A DNA stretch of 64,000 nt from CAVURS01 sp963795385 (lineage in GTDB: Bacteria; Actinomycetota; Actinomycetes; Actinomycetales; CAVURS01): positions 186,001-250,000 of the forward strand of contig CAWCHK010000004.1 of the NCBI GenBank assembly GCA_963795385.1, given 5' to 3'. Of this stretch, positions 33,697 to 42,666 are shown piece after piece (the first letter of the stretch is position 1; the number at the start of each line of letters is the position of its first letter). Both the position numbers and the translations under genes were made by a program. The notes beneath the pieces were generated by a model that was not told the DNA's origin, did no database searches, and saw nothing but the letters and a program-made list of their open reading frames with translations.

Positions 33697-35376
33697 GTGC
33701 CATCCGACATCGAGATCGCCAACGCGGCGACGTTGCAACGCATCACGACGGTGGCCCAGGAGACCTTGGGGATCGGCGACGAGCACCTCGTGCCGTACGG
33801 GCACTACAAGGCCAAGGTCGACCTCTCCTATCTCGCCACCCTGGCCGACCGGCCGATGGGCAAGCTGATCCTGATGACGGCGATCTCCCCCACGCCGCCG
33901 GGGGAGGGCAAGACGACGACGACCGTGGGTCTGACCGACGGCCTGCACCGGCTGGGGCACCGGGCGATGGCCTGCCTCCGGGAGCCGTCCATGGGCCCGG
34001 TCTTCGGCATGAAGGGCGGTGCCGCGGGGGGTGGGTACGCCCAGGTCGTGCCCATGACCGACATCAACCTGCACTTCACCGGTGACTTCGCGGCGCTCAG
34101 CGCGGCCAACAACCTGTTGGCCGCCCTGATCGACAACCACGTGCACCATGGCAACGAGCTGGACATCGACGTCCGCACCATCTCCTGGAAGCGCGTGCTG
34201 GACATCAACGACCGCGCCTTGCGCGACATCGTCGTCGGGCTGGGCGGCGTCGCGAACGGCTTCGTCCGCGAGGACGGCTTCGACATCGTCGTGGCCTCGG
34301 AGCTGATGGCGATCTTCTGCCTCACCGAGTCGTGGGCCGACCTCAAGCGCCGGATCGGCGACATCGTCGTGGGGTACTCCAAGGCCAAGAAGCCGGTGAC
34401 GGCGAGGGAGCTCGGCGCCGACGGGGCGATGACCGTGCTGTTGCGGGATGCGTTGGCGCCCAACCTGGTCCAGACCCTGGAGGGCGCGCCGGCCTTCGTC
34501 CACGGCGGGCCGTTCGGCAACATCGCCCACGGCTGCAGCTCGGTCATCGCGACCCGGTCGGCCCTGCGGATGGTCGACTACGTCGTGACCGAGGCCGGCT
34601 TCGGCGCCGACCTGGGCGCGGAGAAGTTCGTCGACATCAAGTGCCGCAAGTCCGGCCTCCGACCGGACGCGGCTGTCGTCGTAGCAACGGTTCGGGCGCT
34701 GAAATACCATGGGGGAGTGAGGGTTCCGGACCTCGAGAGCGAGGACATCCCGGCCCTCGAGCGCGGCATGGCCAACCTCGCGCGCCACCTGGACAACGTC
34801 CGGCACGTCTACGGCATCCCGTGCGTCGTCGCGATCAACCGCTTCCCCAGCGACACCGACGCCGAGGTCGACCGGGTCATCGAGCTGGTCGCGGCCGAGG
34901 GCGTCAGCGCCTTCCCCGCAACGCATCACGCCGACGGCGGAGCCGGTGCGGAGGAGCTGGCCAAGGGTGTCCTCGAGCTGCTCGAGGAGCCGTCGCCGTA
35001 CACGTTCTCGTTCACCTACGGCGACGAGCTGACGCTGACCGAGAAGATGGAGACCGTCGCCACCCGGCTCTACGGCGCGGCCGCGGTGACCTGGGACTCC
35101 AAGGCGAAGCGCCGCCTCGACCGGATCGAGGCCGACGGGTACGGCGGGCTGCCGGTCTGCGTGGCCAAGACGCAGTACTCGTTCTCGACCGACGTCGCGC
35201 TCCTGGGGGCTCCGTCCGGGCACACCGTGCACGTGCGCGAGGTGCGGCTGTCGGCGGGGGCGGGGTTCGTGGTGCTGCTCTGCGGCGACGTGATGACGAT
35301 GCCGGGTCTGCCCAAGGTGCCCGCGGCCTGGCGGATCGACCTGACCGAGGACGGCACGGTGCTCGGCCTGTCCTGA
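33697..35376 (+). CDS. fhs: Formate-tetrahydrofolate ligase
   Basis: 559 residues, the normal family length. The P-loop is SPTPPGEGKTTTTVGL (about 64-79), followed by REPSMGPVFGMKGGAAGGGY and later VATVRALKYHGGV. It condenses formate with tetrahydrofolate, using ATP, to give 10-formyl-THF in C1 metabolism. The GTG start has GGAGG six bases upstream. It is transcribed alone, divergent from the zinc alcohol dehydrogenase. All expected core motifs are intact. Confidence 0.93.
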   Translation: MPSDIEIANAATLQRITTVAQETLGIGDEHLVPYGHYKAKVDLSYLATLADRPMGKLILMTAISPTPPGEGKTTTTVGLTDGLHRLGHRAMACLREPSMGPVFGMKGGAAGGGYAQVVPMTDINLHFTGDFAALSAANNLLAALIDNHVHHGNELDIDVRTISWKRVLDINDRALRDIVVGLGGVANGFVREDGFDIVVASELMAIFCLTESWADLKRRIGDIVVGYSKAKKPVTARELGADGAMTVLLRDALAPNLVQTLEGAPAFVHGGPFGNIAHGCSSVIATRSALRMVDYVVTEAGFGADLGAEKFVDIKCRKSGLRPDAAVVVATVRALKYHGGVRVPDLESEDIPALERGMANLARHLDNVRHVYGIPCVVAINRFPSDTDAEVDRVIELVAAEGVSAFPATHHADGGAGAEELAKGVLELLEEPSPYTFSFTYGDELTLTEKMETVATRLYGAAAVTWDSKAKRRLDRIEADGYGGLPVCVAKTQYSFSTDVALLGAPSGHTVHVREVRLSAGAGFVVLLCGDVMTMPGLPKVPAAWRIDLTEDGTVLGLS

Positions 35377-35392
35377 GCCCGCTCCGGCTTGC

Positions 35393-36571
35393 TCAGGAGG
35401 GGACGACGACGGCCACGACGGCGATGTCGTCCCGGGCCGTGCCCGACTGGAAGGCCAGCACGTCGTCGACGACGCCTTCGGCCAGCCGCTCCGCCGGGCC
35501 GGCCCAGCGCCGGATCGAGTCGGTCAGCCGGTCCAGCCCGTAGAAGTCGCCCTGCCGCCGCCCTTCGGTGACGCCGTCGGTGAACAGGACGAGGCCGTCA
35601 CCAGGGCCGAGGTCGACCTGGGTGTCGTACAGCTGAGGGTCGGTCAGGATCCCGAGCAGCGTGCCCGGCGTCCCGACCGCGACCGGCCCGGCGCCCGCGC
35701 GCACCAGCTGCGGCAGTGGATGTCCGGCCAGGCTCAGGGTCCCGGTCCAGCCGACGGAGCCCCGCCGCAGGCGCAGCAGGGCGACGGTGCAGTAGCGCTC
35801 CGTTCCGTGGGCGACCAGCGCGGCGTTGACCTCGGCCAGGGCGCGGCTCGGCGACCGCTCCCGCACGCAGGCACTGCGCAGGCTGTACCGCGCCAGCGAG
35901 GTCACGACGGCGGCCTCGACGCCCTTGCCGCAGACGTCGCCGATCGCCACGACCCAGTCGTCGTCGCCGATCTCGAACACGTCGTAGAAGTCACCGCCCA
36001 CCTCCTCGCCGTCACCCGCCGGGCGATAGCGCGCCGCGAGGTCCAGCCCCGGGACCGACGGTGGCGAGGGCGGGATCAGCGTCTGCTGCAGGGTGCGGGC
36101 CAGCGAGGTGGCCCGGGCCTCCGAGTCCTCGGCCCGCCGCCGGGCGTGCATCAGCTCCCGCTCGTAGCCCCGCCGCTCGGTCGCGTCGAACACCGCCGTA
36201 CGGATCACCACCGGCCGGCCGTCGTGGTCCCTCTCCAGGACCGAGTTGACCAGCACCGGCAGCCGCCGCCCGTCCGCGCAGACCAGGTCGAGGGCGATCT
36301 CGCGGGCGCTGCCCTGCATCTGCAGCATCGGCCGGTAGTGCGTCTCGTGGTAGATCCGGCCGCCGCCGGTGAGCAGGTCCACGAACCGGCGCTCGCCGGC
36401 CAGCTCATCCGCGGCGTACCCGGTCAGGGTCAGGAACGTCTGGTTCACCTTGACGATCAGCCCGTCCGGCGTGGTCGAGAGGTAGCCGCAGGGCGCCCGG
36501 TCGTAGAGCTTCGCCGCGTCGTCGTCGACGAGGGCGGTGTAGAACTCCTCGAGGGCCCGCTCGCCGCTCAC
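35393..36571 (-). CDS. rsbP: PAS / PP2C-type phosphatase (RsbP-like)
   Basis: 392 residues. A PAS domain (about 24-140) has APCGYLSTTPDGLIVKVNQT and a PAC tail. A helical linker follows (YERELMHARRRAEDSEARAT). The SpoIIE-type PP2C domain (about 175-390) has EEVGGDFYDVFEIGDDDWVV, IGDVCGKGVEAAVVTS, LVLFTDGVTEG and ARDDIAVVAVV, keeping the metal-binding Asp residues. The GTG start has GGAG seven bases before it and lies 23 bases after the RsbQ-like gene. RsbP dephosphorylates an anti-anti-sigma factor in energy stress, and its activity requires the RsbQ hydrolase. Confidence 0.85.
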   Translation of the reverse strand: MSGERALEEFYTALVDDDAAKLYDRAPCGYLSTTPDGLIVKVNQTFLTLTGYAADELAGERRFVDLLTGGGRIYHETHYRPMLQMQGSAREIALDLVCADGRRLPVLVNSVLERDHDGRPVVIRTAVFDATERRGYERELMHARRRAEDSEARATSLARTLQQTLIPPSPPSVPGLDLAARYRPAGDGEEVGGDFYDVFEIGDDDWVVAIGDVCGKGVEAAVVTSLARYSLRSACVRERSPSRALAEVNAALVAHGTERYCTVALLRLRRGSVGWTGTLSLAGHPLPQLVRAGAGPVAVGTPGTLLGILTDPQLYDTQVDLGPGDGLVLFTDGVTEGRRQGDFYGLDRLTDSIRRWAGPAERLAEGVVDDVLAFQSGTARDDIAVVAVVVPS

Positions 36572-36594
36572 GACGACGCTCCGCAGCAGCCCGG

Positions 36595-37383
36595 TCAGCT
36601 GCCGACGAACGCGTCGATGGCCGCGGACGTCTCGTCCGGCGCGCTCAGGTTGGGACAGTGGCCCTGGGCGTCGAGCCGGACGTACGTCGCGTCGCTCAAC
36701 GCGTCCCGGACGTACTCGCCGACCGCCACCGGCGCGATCACGTCGTCGCTGGCCTGCAGCACCAGCGTCGGCGTCGTCACCCGTGCCAGGTCGGCCCGGT
36801 TGTCGGACAGGAACGTCACGCGGGCGAACCGCCGGGCGATCTCGGGGTCGGTCCGGCAGAAGCTGCCCGTGAGCTCCTGCCCCAGCTCGGGCCGGTCGGG
36901 GTTGCCCATGATCACCGGCGCCATCGCGCTGGACCAGCCCAGGTAGTTGCTGTCCAGGGAGTCCAGGAGCTCGCTGATGTCGGCCTCGCTGAAGCCGCCG
37001 ACGTAGCCGTCGTCGTCGACGTAGCGTGGCGAGGGTCCGACGAAGACCAGCCGGGCGAACCGGTCCGGCTCCTGCACCTCGGCCAGGGCGCCGATCATCG
37101 CCGAGACCGAGTGCCCGACGAAGATCACGTCGTGCAGGTCGAGCTCGCGGCAGATCTGCAGCACGTCGTCGGCATACCCCGACAGGGAGGAGTACCGCTC
37201 GGCGTCGTACGCCGCCAGGTCCGACCCCCCGGCACCCACGTGGTCGAAGCAGATGACCCGGTAGCGGTCCTCGAAGTGCGGCGCGACGAAGCGCCACATG
37301 TTCTGGTCGCAGCCGAAGCCATGAGCGAAGAGCATCGGCTGACCGTCGGGCCGGCCGGTGACCGTCACGTTGTGCCGCTCCAT
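36595..37383 (-). CDS. rsbQ: Alpha/beta hydrolase, RsbQ-like
   Basis: 262 residues with the RsbQ pattern: FAHGFGCDQNMWRFVAPHFE, the nucleophile Ser92 in VGHSVSAMIGAL, the acid at about Asp213 (ASDDVIAP) and His242 (AQGHCPNLS). The segment GNPDRPELGQELTGSFCRTD closely matches B. subtilis RsbQ as I remember it. RsbQ hydrolyses or binds a hydrophobic small molecule and is needed to activate RsbP. The gene sits directly upstream of the RsbP-like phosphatase. Plant KAI2/D14 strigolactone receptors are distant relatives. Confidence 0.85.
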   Translation of the reverse strand: MERHNVTVTGRPDGQPMLFAHGFGCDQNMWRFVAPHFEDRYRVICFDHVGAGGSDLAAYDAERYSSLSGYADDVLQICRELDLHDVIFVGHSVSAMIGALAEVQEPDRFARLVFVGPSPRYVDDDGYVGGFSEADISELLDSLDSNYLGWSSAMAPVIMGNPDRPELGQELTGSFCRTDPEIARRFARVTFLSDNRADLARVTTPTLVLQASDDVIAPVAVGEYVRDALSDATYVRLDAQGHCPNLSAPDETSAAIDAFVGS

Positions 37384-37509
37384 CACCCTCACGCGCCCCA
37401 ACGTAGTCGCGCTCGCAAGCCGGAACCGCGAGGCAGGGTCGATGAGCGGACCCGAGACGGCGATCTACGACGCCATCACGCCGGACTCCGCCCTCCGTCG
37501 TCCTCTCGG

Positions 37510-38445
37510 TCACACGGGGCCGGCCCCGCCTCGCGAACCGGTCCTGCGCTCGGCGGTCGCGATCAGCGCCACGCCGGGGAACTCCAGCCCCGCAAGGGTC
37601 TCGTAGTCCGCCGCCCTGGTCCGCAGGGAGCTGCGCAGCGCCTGCCGCGCCGGCTGCGGCATGGCGTCGAGCAGGCTGGTCAGCGGCCCGGCCAGCGCTG
37701 AGGTCCGGGCCCACCAGTCGTCGAACGAGGACGAGAACATCGGCAGGCTCAGCTCCTCGACCGCGACCCCGGGCAGGTCCGCGCCGGCGAACAGGGCGCG
37801 CAGTCCCTCGGCGTCGGCGAGCGCGAACGGTCCCGGCAGCCCCGGTGGTGGGACCGGCTTGCCGATCTGGGCGCTGACCGTGTCGAACACGAGGCCGAGC
37901 CAGGGGTTGCGTTCCTTCGACGCCCACACGGCGACGCCGACCCGCCCGCCCGGTCGCAGGACCCGGCGGATCTCGCGCAGCGCCCGGTCCGGCTCGAGGG
38001 CGAACTGCAGGCCGTCGCGGCACAGCACCACGTCGTACGACGCGTCCGGCTCGTCGATGTCCTCCAGGTCGAGGCGGCGGACCCGGACGTTGGTCAGCCC
38101 TCTGGCGGCCGCCCGGCGAGCTGTGACGGCGGTCATCTCGGTCACGGTGTCCGACCCGACGACCGCACCCTCGGCACCGACCAGCGGGGAGGCGGCGAGG
38201 GACATGCCGCCGGCGCCGCAGGCGAGCTCGAGCACGCGCTCGCCGGGTCGCGGCCGGGTCAGCTCGAGCAGCCGCTCGGTGTCCGGCGCGTGCCGCCGGT
38301 CGGTGTACTCCGCGTGCCGCTCCCAGGAGGGGGCCACGCCGGCCCACATGTCTCGCAGATGGGCCCGCCGGTCGTCCTCGGCGTTGACGCCGTCCTTGGC
38401 GCCGGTGGGGGTCTGGGCCTGGTCGGCCAGGTTGCTTGTGCTCAC
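37510..38445 (-). CDS. SAM-dependent methyltransferase
   Basis: 311 residues of the Methyltransf_25/11 type. Motif I is VLELACGAGGMSLAA, the acidic strand follows in AVVGSDTVTEMTAVT, and VVLCRDGLQFALEPDRALRE is motif IV. It is divergent from a TetR regulator, and two inverted repeats in the gap suggest that the regulator controls it. The C-terminal 110 residues are unusual for this fold (FDDWWARTSALAGPLTSLLD) and may bind the acceptor. No pathway partners are nearby. Confidence 0.82.
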   Translation of the reverse strand: MSTSNLADQAQTPTGAKDGVNAEDDRRAHLRDMWAGVAPSWERHAEYTDRRHAPDTERLLELTRPRPGERVLELACGAGGMSLAASPLVGAEGAVVGSDTVTEMTAVTARRAAARGLTNVRVRRLDLEDIDEPDASYDVVLCRDGLQFALEPDRALREIRRVLRPGGRVGVAVWASKERNPWLGLVFDTVSAQIGKPVPPPGLPGPFALADAEGLRALFAGADLPGVAVEELSLPMFSSSFDDWWARTSALAGPLTSLLDAMPQPARQALRSSLRTRAADYETLAGLEFPGVALIATAERRTGSRGGAGPV

Positions 38446-38482
38446 TGCTCACCCTTCTCGAACTGTCGACGATCTCAATTAA

Positions 38483-38524
38483 CTACACGATGCATGTAGC
38501 GAATACTTTGGTAGGGTAACCAAA
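38483..38524. promoter_or_regulatory. TetR operator-like inverted repeats
   Basis: CTACA-N7-TGTAG at 38483-38499 and TTTGGT-N6-ACCAAA at 38507-38524 (perfect 6-base arms ending on the ATG). Both are in the AT-richer gap between the methyltransferase and tetR; the second would block the tetR start codon. Confidence 0.55.
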
Positions 38525-39171
38525 TGGCGGATGAAGTCAAGGCGGTTCGTCGGTACCACTCGCCCCGACGGACGCAACAGGCGGCGCAGACCCGCAGCGC
38601 GATCCTCGAGGCCGCCCAGCGACTGTTCGAGCGGCAGGGCTACCCCGCGACGACCATGGCGGCCGTCGCGGCCGAGGCCGAGGTGGCCCTGAAGACCGTC
38701 TACCTCGCGTTCGACACCAAGAGCCGGCTGCTGCGCGAGCTGTGGCAGGCGCTCCTGACGGGGGCGCCCGATGATGCCCCCGTCGTCCGGCGCGACTGGT
38801 ACCGCGAGGTGGTCGAGGAGACCGACCCGGCGCGGCAGCTGCGGCTGAACGCCCGCAACTCCCGCCGGGTCAAGGTCCGGGCCGGGGCCCTGATGGCGGT
38901 CATCCGCGACGCGGCCCCCACAGACCCGGACCTGGCGGACCTGTGGGGCCTGATCCAGTCCGACTTCCACGCCAACCAGGGCAGCATCGCGCAGCTGTTG
39001 CACCGCCGGAAGGCGTTGCGCCCCAGGCTCGGGGTGGCCCGCGCGACCGACCTCCTCTGGACCCTCAACCACCCCGACCTGTGGCAGCTGCTCGTCGTCG
39101 GGCGGAGCTGGACGCCGGGCCAGTACGAGCAGTGGACCGCCGATACCGCGTGCGCCCAGCTGCTGCGCTGA
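38524..39171 (+). CDS. TetR-family transcriptional regulator
   Basis: 215 residues. The helix-turn-helix is ATTMAAVAAEAEVALKTVYL within an N-terminal domain of about 60 residues, and the C-terminal part has the TetR_C pattern NHPDLWQLLVVGRSWTPGQY. Its ATG lies inside a TTTGGT-N6-ACCAAA inverted repeat, suggesting autoregulation. It is divergent from a methyltransferase and convergent with an alpha/beta hydrolase, with 3 bases between the stops. Confidence 0.86.
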   Translation: MADEVKAVRRYHSPRRTQQAAQTRSAILEAAQRLFERQGYPATTMAAVAAEAEVALKTVYLAFDTKSRLLRELWQALLTGAPDDAPVVRRDWYREVVEETDPARQLRLNARNSRRVKVRAGALMAVIRDAAPTDPDLADLWGLIQSDFHANQGSIAQLLHRRKALRPRLGVARATDLLWTLNHPDLWQLLVVGRSWTPGQYEQWTADTACAQLLR

Positions 39172-39174
39172 CCG

Positions 39175-40122
39175 CTAGGCGATCCGCAGGCTGCCCTCTG
39201 CCGCCGCACGCGGCCAGTCGGCGGTGTCCCGCAGCAGGAGAGCGAAGCGCTGCGGGTGGGCCAGGTGCGGGAAGTGGCCGCTGCCGTCCCACATCTGGAT
39301 CGCGATGCCGGGCAGGATCCGCATCAGCCAGACGACGTCCTCCGGGGCGAGCGGGCTGCCCATGACCAACGAGTAGCGCAGCCTCGACGCGCGCAGGGCG
39401 CCGAGGGTCGAGCCCAGCCACGCGTCGATCTCGGCTGAGGTCCTGGTCAGCAGCTCCTGCCAGTGCCCCACGACCAGGTCCCGGTCGACCGTCTGGTTGG
39501 CCTGCAACAGCCTTCGCGCGGATCGGGGCAGCAGGTCGATCCGCATGCTGCGCTGGAACATGTCCCACACCGCCGGGAACGACGCGGCGTCCAGCCGGTC
39601 GGCGAGCGACTTGAGCGTGACCGCGATCGGCACGCCCGGCTGGGGGGCGGCGTCGACGTTGACGACACCACGACTGGGGTACGCCGCGGCGTAGGCGGTG
39701 GCGGTGATCCCGGCCGCCGAGTGGCCGACGACGACGGGTGCCGCCAGGCCGGCCGCGACGACGGCTTCGTGAATCCGCGGGAGGACGTCCTCCCCGGCGT
39801 ACGACGGCTGGGCGGGCGACCGGCCGTGTCCGGGCAGGTCCAGCGCCACGACCCGGCGTCCGGGGTCGAGCCGCTGCAGCTCCTGGGCCGCCGGTCGCCA
39901 CATGCTGCGGTTGAAGGTCAGGCCGTGCAACAGCACCAGCGGCGCGCGGGCGTCGTCGACGCCGTACGCGTCGGCGGCCAGGCCGGCCAACCGGACCGGC
40001 CGCCGGCCGCCACCTTCGACCCTGCCGTTCGCGTCGTTGTGGTCGTTGTGGTCGATGTGGTCGCTCTGGTCGCTCTGGTCGCTCGGGGTGTTCCCGGCGC
40101 TCGGCGGGTTCTGGGTGTTCAA
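39175..40122 (-). CDS. Alpha/beta hydrolase with Asp/His repeat N-terminus
   Basis: 315 residues from a TTG at 40122, chosen because GGAGGAG lies seven bases upstream and it gives a short unstructured N-terminus. The hydrolase core has the oxyanion region VLLHGLTFNRSMWRPAAQEL, the nucleophile in VVGHSAAGITATAYAA, and a late His (GSGHFPHLAHP). The first 30 residues contain a repetitive DQSDQSDHIDHNDHND stretch encoded by six 9-base tandem repeats. It could bind metal or act as a flexible linker. The substrate is unknown. Confidence 0.8.
   Translation of the reverse strand: MNTQNPPSAGNTPSDQSDQSDHIDHNDHNDANGRVEGGGRRPVRLAGLAADAYGVDDARAPLVLLHGLTFNRSMWRPAAQELQRLDPGRRVVALDLPGHGRSPAQPSYAGEDVLPRIHEAVVAAGLAAPVVVGHSAAGITATAYAAAYPSRGVVNVDAAPQPGVPIAVTLKSLADRLDAASFPAVWDMFQRSMRIDLLPRSARRLLQANQTVDRDLVVGHWQELLTRTSAEIDAWLGSTLGALRASRLRYSLVMGSPLAPEDVVWLMRILPGIAIQMWDGSGHFPHLAHPQRFALLLRDTADWPRAAAEGSLRIA
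40033..40086. repeat. Six 9-base tandem repeats in the hydrolase 5' region
   Basis: Units GTCGTTGTG twice, GTCGATGTG, GTCGCTCTG twice and GTCGCTCGG, on the plus strand. Since the unit is a multiple of three, copy-number changes would keep the reading frame and only lengthen the Asp/Ser/His repeat of the protein. Confidence 0.85.
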
Positions 40123-40201
40123 GGGACTGCTCCTCCGGTGTCTCGTGGGTACACCCCGGAGGCGTAACTTCCCGCCGTACAGGTTGTTCAGACCCGCCGG
40201 G

Positions 40202-42595
40202 TCACAGCCGCCAGGCCGTCGGACCGCCGGGCGCCGGCTGGTAGCGGCACAGTCGACCGGTGCGGATGGACGCCTCCAGATGGGCGGCGGTGAGGGGGGC
40301 GTCGATGGCGATCCGCTCGATCGCGGACCGCAGGGCCCGGGTGGCGTTGACCCGGGCCCGCTCGGCGTCGGGGGAGCTCTGCCGGTCCCGGCCGCCGAGC
40401 CCGCTGGCCCGGCGCAGCTCGTCCACCAGCGCCTGCCGCTCGGCGCTCGCCGCAGCGGCGGCCGCGGGATCACCGGCCGCGTCCGCCGATCCCAGCTCGG
40501 CGTCGATCGCGGCGAGGCGCCCTCGGTACGCCGCGCGGGCGGTGTCGTCGAGACGCGGACCCAGGCCGCGGTCGACCAGGCCCGGGCCGCCGGCGACGAG
40601 GTCGAGGGCGGGCACCTCCTGGCCGGCGGCCGCCAGGAGGGCGTGCAGGTAGCGCAGGCCGCGGCTGTCGCGCAGGCGTAGCCCCTCAGCACCGGCTGAC
40701 AGCAGCCAGTCCGTGCCCTCGCGCTCCAGGCGCCACTCCTGCGGGTCCGGCGGCAGGCGCCGGAGCAGGCCGGTCAGACCCAGGCGAGTGGCCAGCTCCA
40801 GAGCTCGGGCCGAGTGCGTCGCGGCCTCGGGGTCCGGGCCGCCCGGCCCGGCCGGCCGCTGGCGGAGGGCGCTGGCCAGCTCGGCCGAGGTGGACGCGAC
40901 GAACGGGAGCGCTCCGATCCGCTCCTCCAGGGCGAGCGCCTCGCGCAGGTGCGAGATCGCCGGCTCCACCTCGCCCAGGCTGAGGGCGAGCCGGCCCAGG
41001 GTGTAGGACACGGAGCCGCGGCAGAGGTTGGCCCCGCCGTAGACGATGAGCCGCCCGGAGTACGGCAGCAGGGCGTCGTAGAGACCGCCGGCCCACTTCC
41101 GGTTGCCGACGAGTACGGCGGTCTCGGCCAGGTCGGCCATGGAGGCCAGCCACCGCGGACCCGAGGCGTCGAAGGCGGCCGGCAGCAACCGGTCCAGCTC
41201 GGCCGCGGCCTCGTCGAGCTCGCCCCCTAGGGCCAGGATCACCGCCGCCGTGGCCTCGTGGAGGTGGCCGGGCGACTGCCGGGCCGAGGCGAGGAGTCCG
41301 TCGGCCGCGCTGCGCGGCGGGGTCTCGCTGCGAACCAGCAAGAGCCCGCCGCGCAGCGTGCCGGTCAGCGCCTCCGCATCGGGGAGGCGGATCCGCCGCG
41401 CCGCGGCCGCCACCTCGTCGATCAGGCGCTCCGCGACGTCCAGCCGGCCGCGGAGCAGGGCCAGCATGGCGTCCCGCGCGAGCGCCATCACGCTCCCTGC
41501 CGCGTCGCCGGCCTCGGCCGCCGCGAAGGCGAAGGCCGCCAGAGCCGACTCCGCCTCGTCGATCCGGCCCAGCTCGACCAGTGCGATGAACCGCCAGAAG
41601 AGGCCCTGCCGGAGCCGGGCGTCGTCGTGCGCGCCCGTCGCGAGGTCGATGATCTCCGACGCTGCGGACAGCCGGTCGAGCGCCGCTGCGGGATCCCAGA
41701 GGGCGTGCAGCCGGGCGTCGAGCACGATGGCCAGCACCCGGTGGTCTCGCGCCCGGCGGGCCAGGACGAGGGCATCGTCCACCAGCGCCCGACGCCGCGC
41801 GGTCGAGGTGGTGTCGCCCAGGAGCTCCTTGGCCAGGGTGGCCATGAGCCGGGCCCGGCTGGCGTCGTCGTCGATGTCGGCGTGCCGCAGGGCCTCCTCC
41901 ACCCAGCGCACCAGCGCCCAGTCGACCGCCAGGAAGTGTGTCGATGACGTCGCCTCCAGGGCCAGGTGGACCAACGGCTCGGTCCCGGGGTGCCCCCCGA
42001 GGTCGGAGGCCAGGACCATTGCGGCGCCCGGATTTCCGCGACTGGCCAGCCAGACCGCATGCACCTCCTGGGGCGTTTGACCGGGGAGGAGCTCCGACAG
42101 CGCCTCCTCGCCCAGGGGGTGCAGGCGGAGAGGTCGCCCCAGCCCGAGGTCCGTGCTCGCGGTGACGACGACGACCGTCGCGCTGCCGGGCAGCCGTCCG
42201 GTCAGCGTGGCCAACAGGTCGCGGTCGACGCCATCGGCCTCGACGCCGTCGACGACGAGGAGCCGTGGCTTGTCGCTCACCAACCGCCGGGCGGCCGAGT
42301 CGAGGTCGAGGAGCTGCGGACGGTCCAGGATCCGGGTCAACAGGTCGTCGTCGGCCCCGCTCTCGCGCAGCAGCTGGGCCCAGGCGAGGCCGGCCGGCTG
42401 TCCGGGCAGGCGAGCGGCCTGCCGGACCTCGACCCCCCGCGCCCGGGCGGCCGCTGCGGCGGCAGCGGCCATCGCGCTCTTGCCCGACCCGCCCGGGCCG
42501 ACGAAGACCAGCAACCCGGCCGACGCGGACGAGCCGGCGCCGTCGAGCAAGTGCTCGACGGCGGCCAGCTCCTTCGATCGGCCGATCAGCTCCAC
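40202..42595 (-). CDS. Large STAND-type ATPase with TPR-like repeats
   Basis: 797 residues. An N-terminal P-loop NTPase domain has VFVGPGGSGKSAMAAAAAAA (Walker A) and KPRLLVVDGVEAD (Walker B). A long alpha-helical TPR-like middle follows (about 260-590), then a conserved C-terminal domain of about 150 residues with RLRDSRGLRYLHALLAAAGQ and RVNATRALRSAIERIAIDAP. This C-terminal domain is often found on actinobacterial ATPase/cyclase-like regulators. The GTG start lacks a Shine-Dalgarno site, but TATATC lies six bases before it, so a leaderless mRNA is possible. It may be a signal-sensing regulator; the output is unclear because no HTH is visible. Confidence 0.75.
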   Translation of the reverse strand: MELIGRSKELAAVEHLLDGAGSSASAGLLVFVGPGGSGKSAMAAAAAAAARARGVEVRQAARLPGQPAGLAWAQLLRESGADDDLLTRILDRPQLLDLDSAARRLVSDKPRLLVVDGVEADGVDRDLLATLTGRLPGSATVVVVTASTDLGLGRPLRLHPLGEEALSELLPGQTPQEVHAVWLASRGNPGAAMVLASDLGGHPGTEPLVHLALEATSSTHFLAVDWALVRWVEEALRHADIDDDASRARLMATLAKELLGDTTSTARRRALVDDALVLARRARDHRVLAIVLDARLHALWDPAAALDRLSAASEIIDLATGAHDDARLRQGLFWRFIALVELGRIDEAESALAAFAFAAAEAGDAAGSVMALARDAMLALLRGRLDVAERLIDEVAAAARRIRLPDAEALTGTLRGGLLLVRSETPPRSAADGLLASARQSPGHLHEATAAVILALGGELDEAAAELDRLLPAAFDASGPRWLASMADLAETAVLVGNRKWAGGLYDALLPYSGRLIVYGGANLCRGSVSYTLGRLALSLGEVEPAISHLREALALEERIGALPFVASTSAELASALRQRPAGPGGPDPEAATHSARALELATRLGLTGLLRRLPPDPQEWRLEREGTDWLLSAGAEGLRLRDSRGLRYLHALLAAAGQEVPALDLVAGGPGLVDRGLGPRLDDTARAAYRGRLAAIDAELGSADAAGDPAAAAAASAERQALVDELRRASGLGGRDRQSSPDAERARVNATRALRSAIERIAIDAPLTAAHLEASIRTGRLCRYQPAPGGPTAWRL

Positions 42596-42666
42596 GAGAC
42601 AGATATATCCGACCTGGAGGCGATCGACGACGATCCGGCGGTCGGCTCCGACCTCTGGGCCCGTGG

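Noticed and set aside
35393..38452. A single 1019-codon reading frame on the minus strand
   Set aside because: It joins the RsbP-like gene to antisense-type shadow sequence over rsbQ and the methyltransferase; the real genes in other frames have clear domains, starts and stops.
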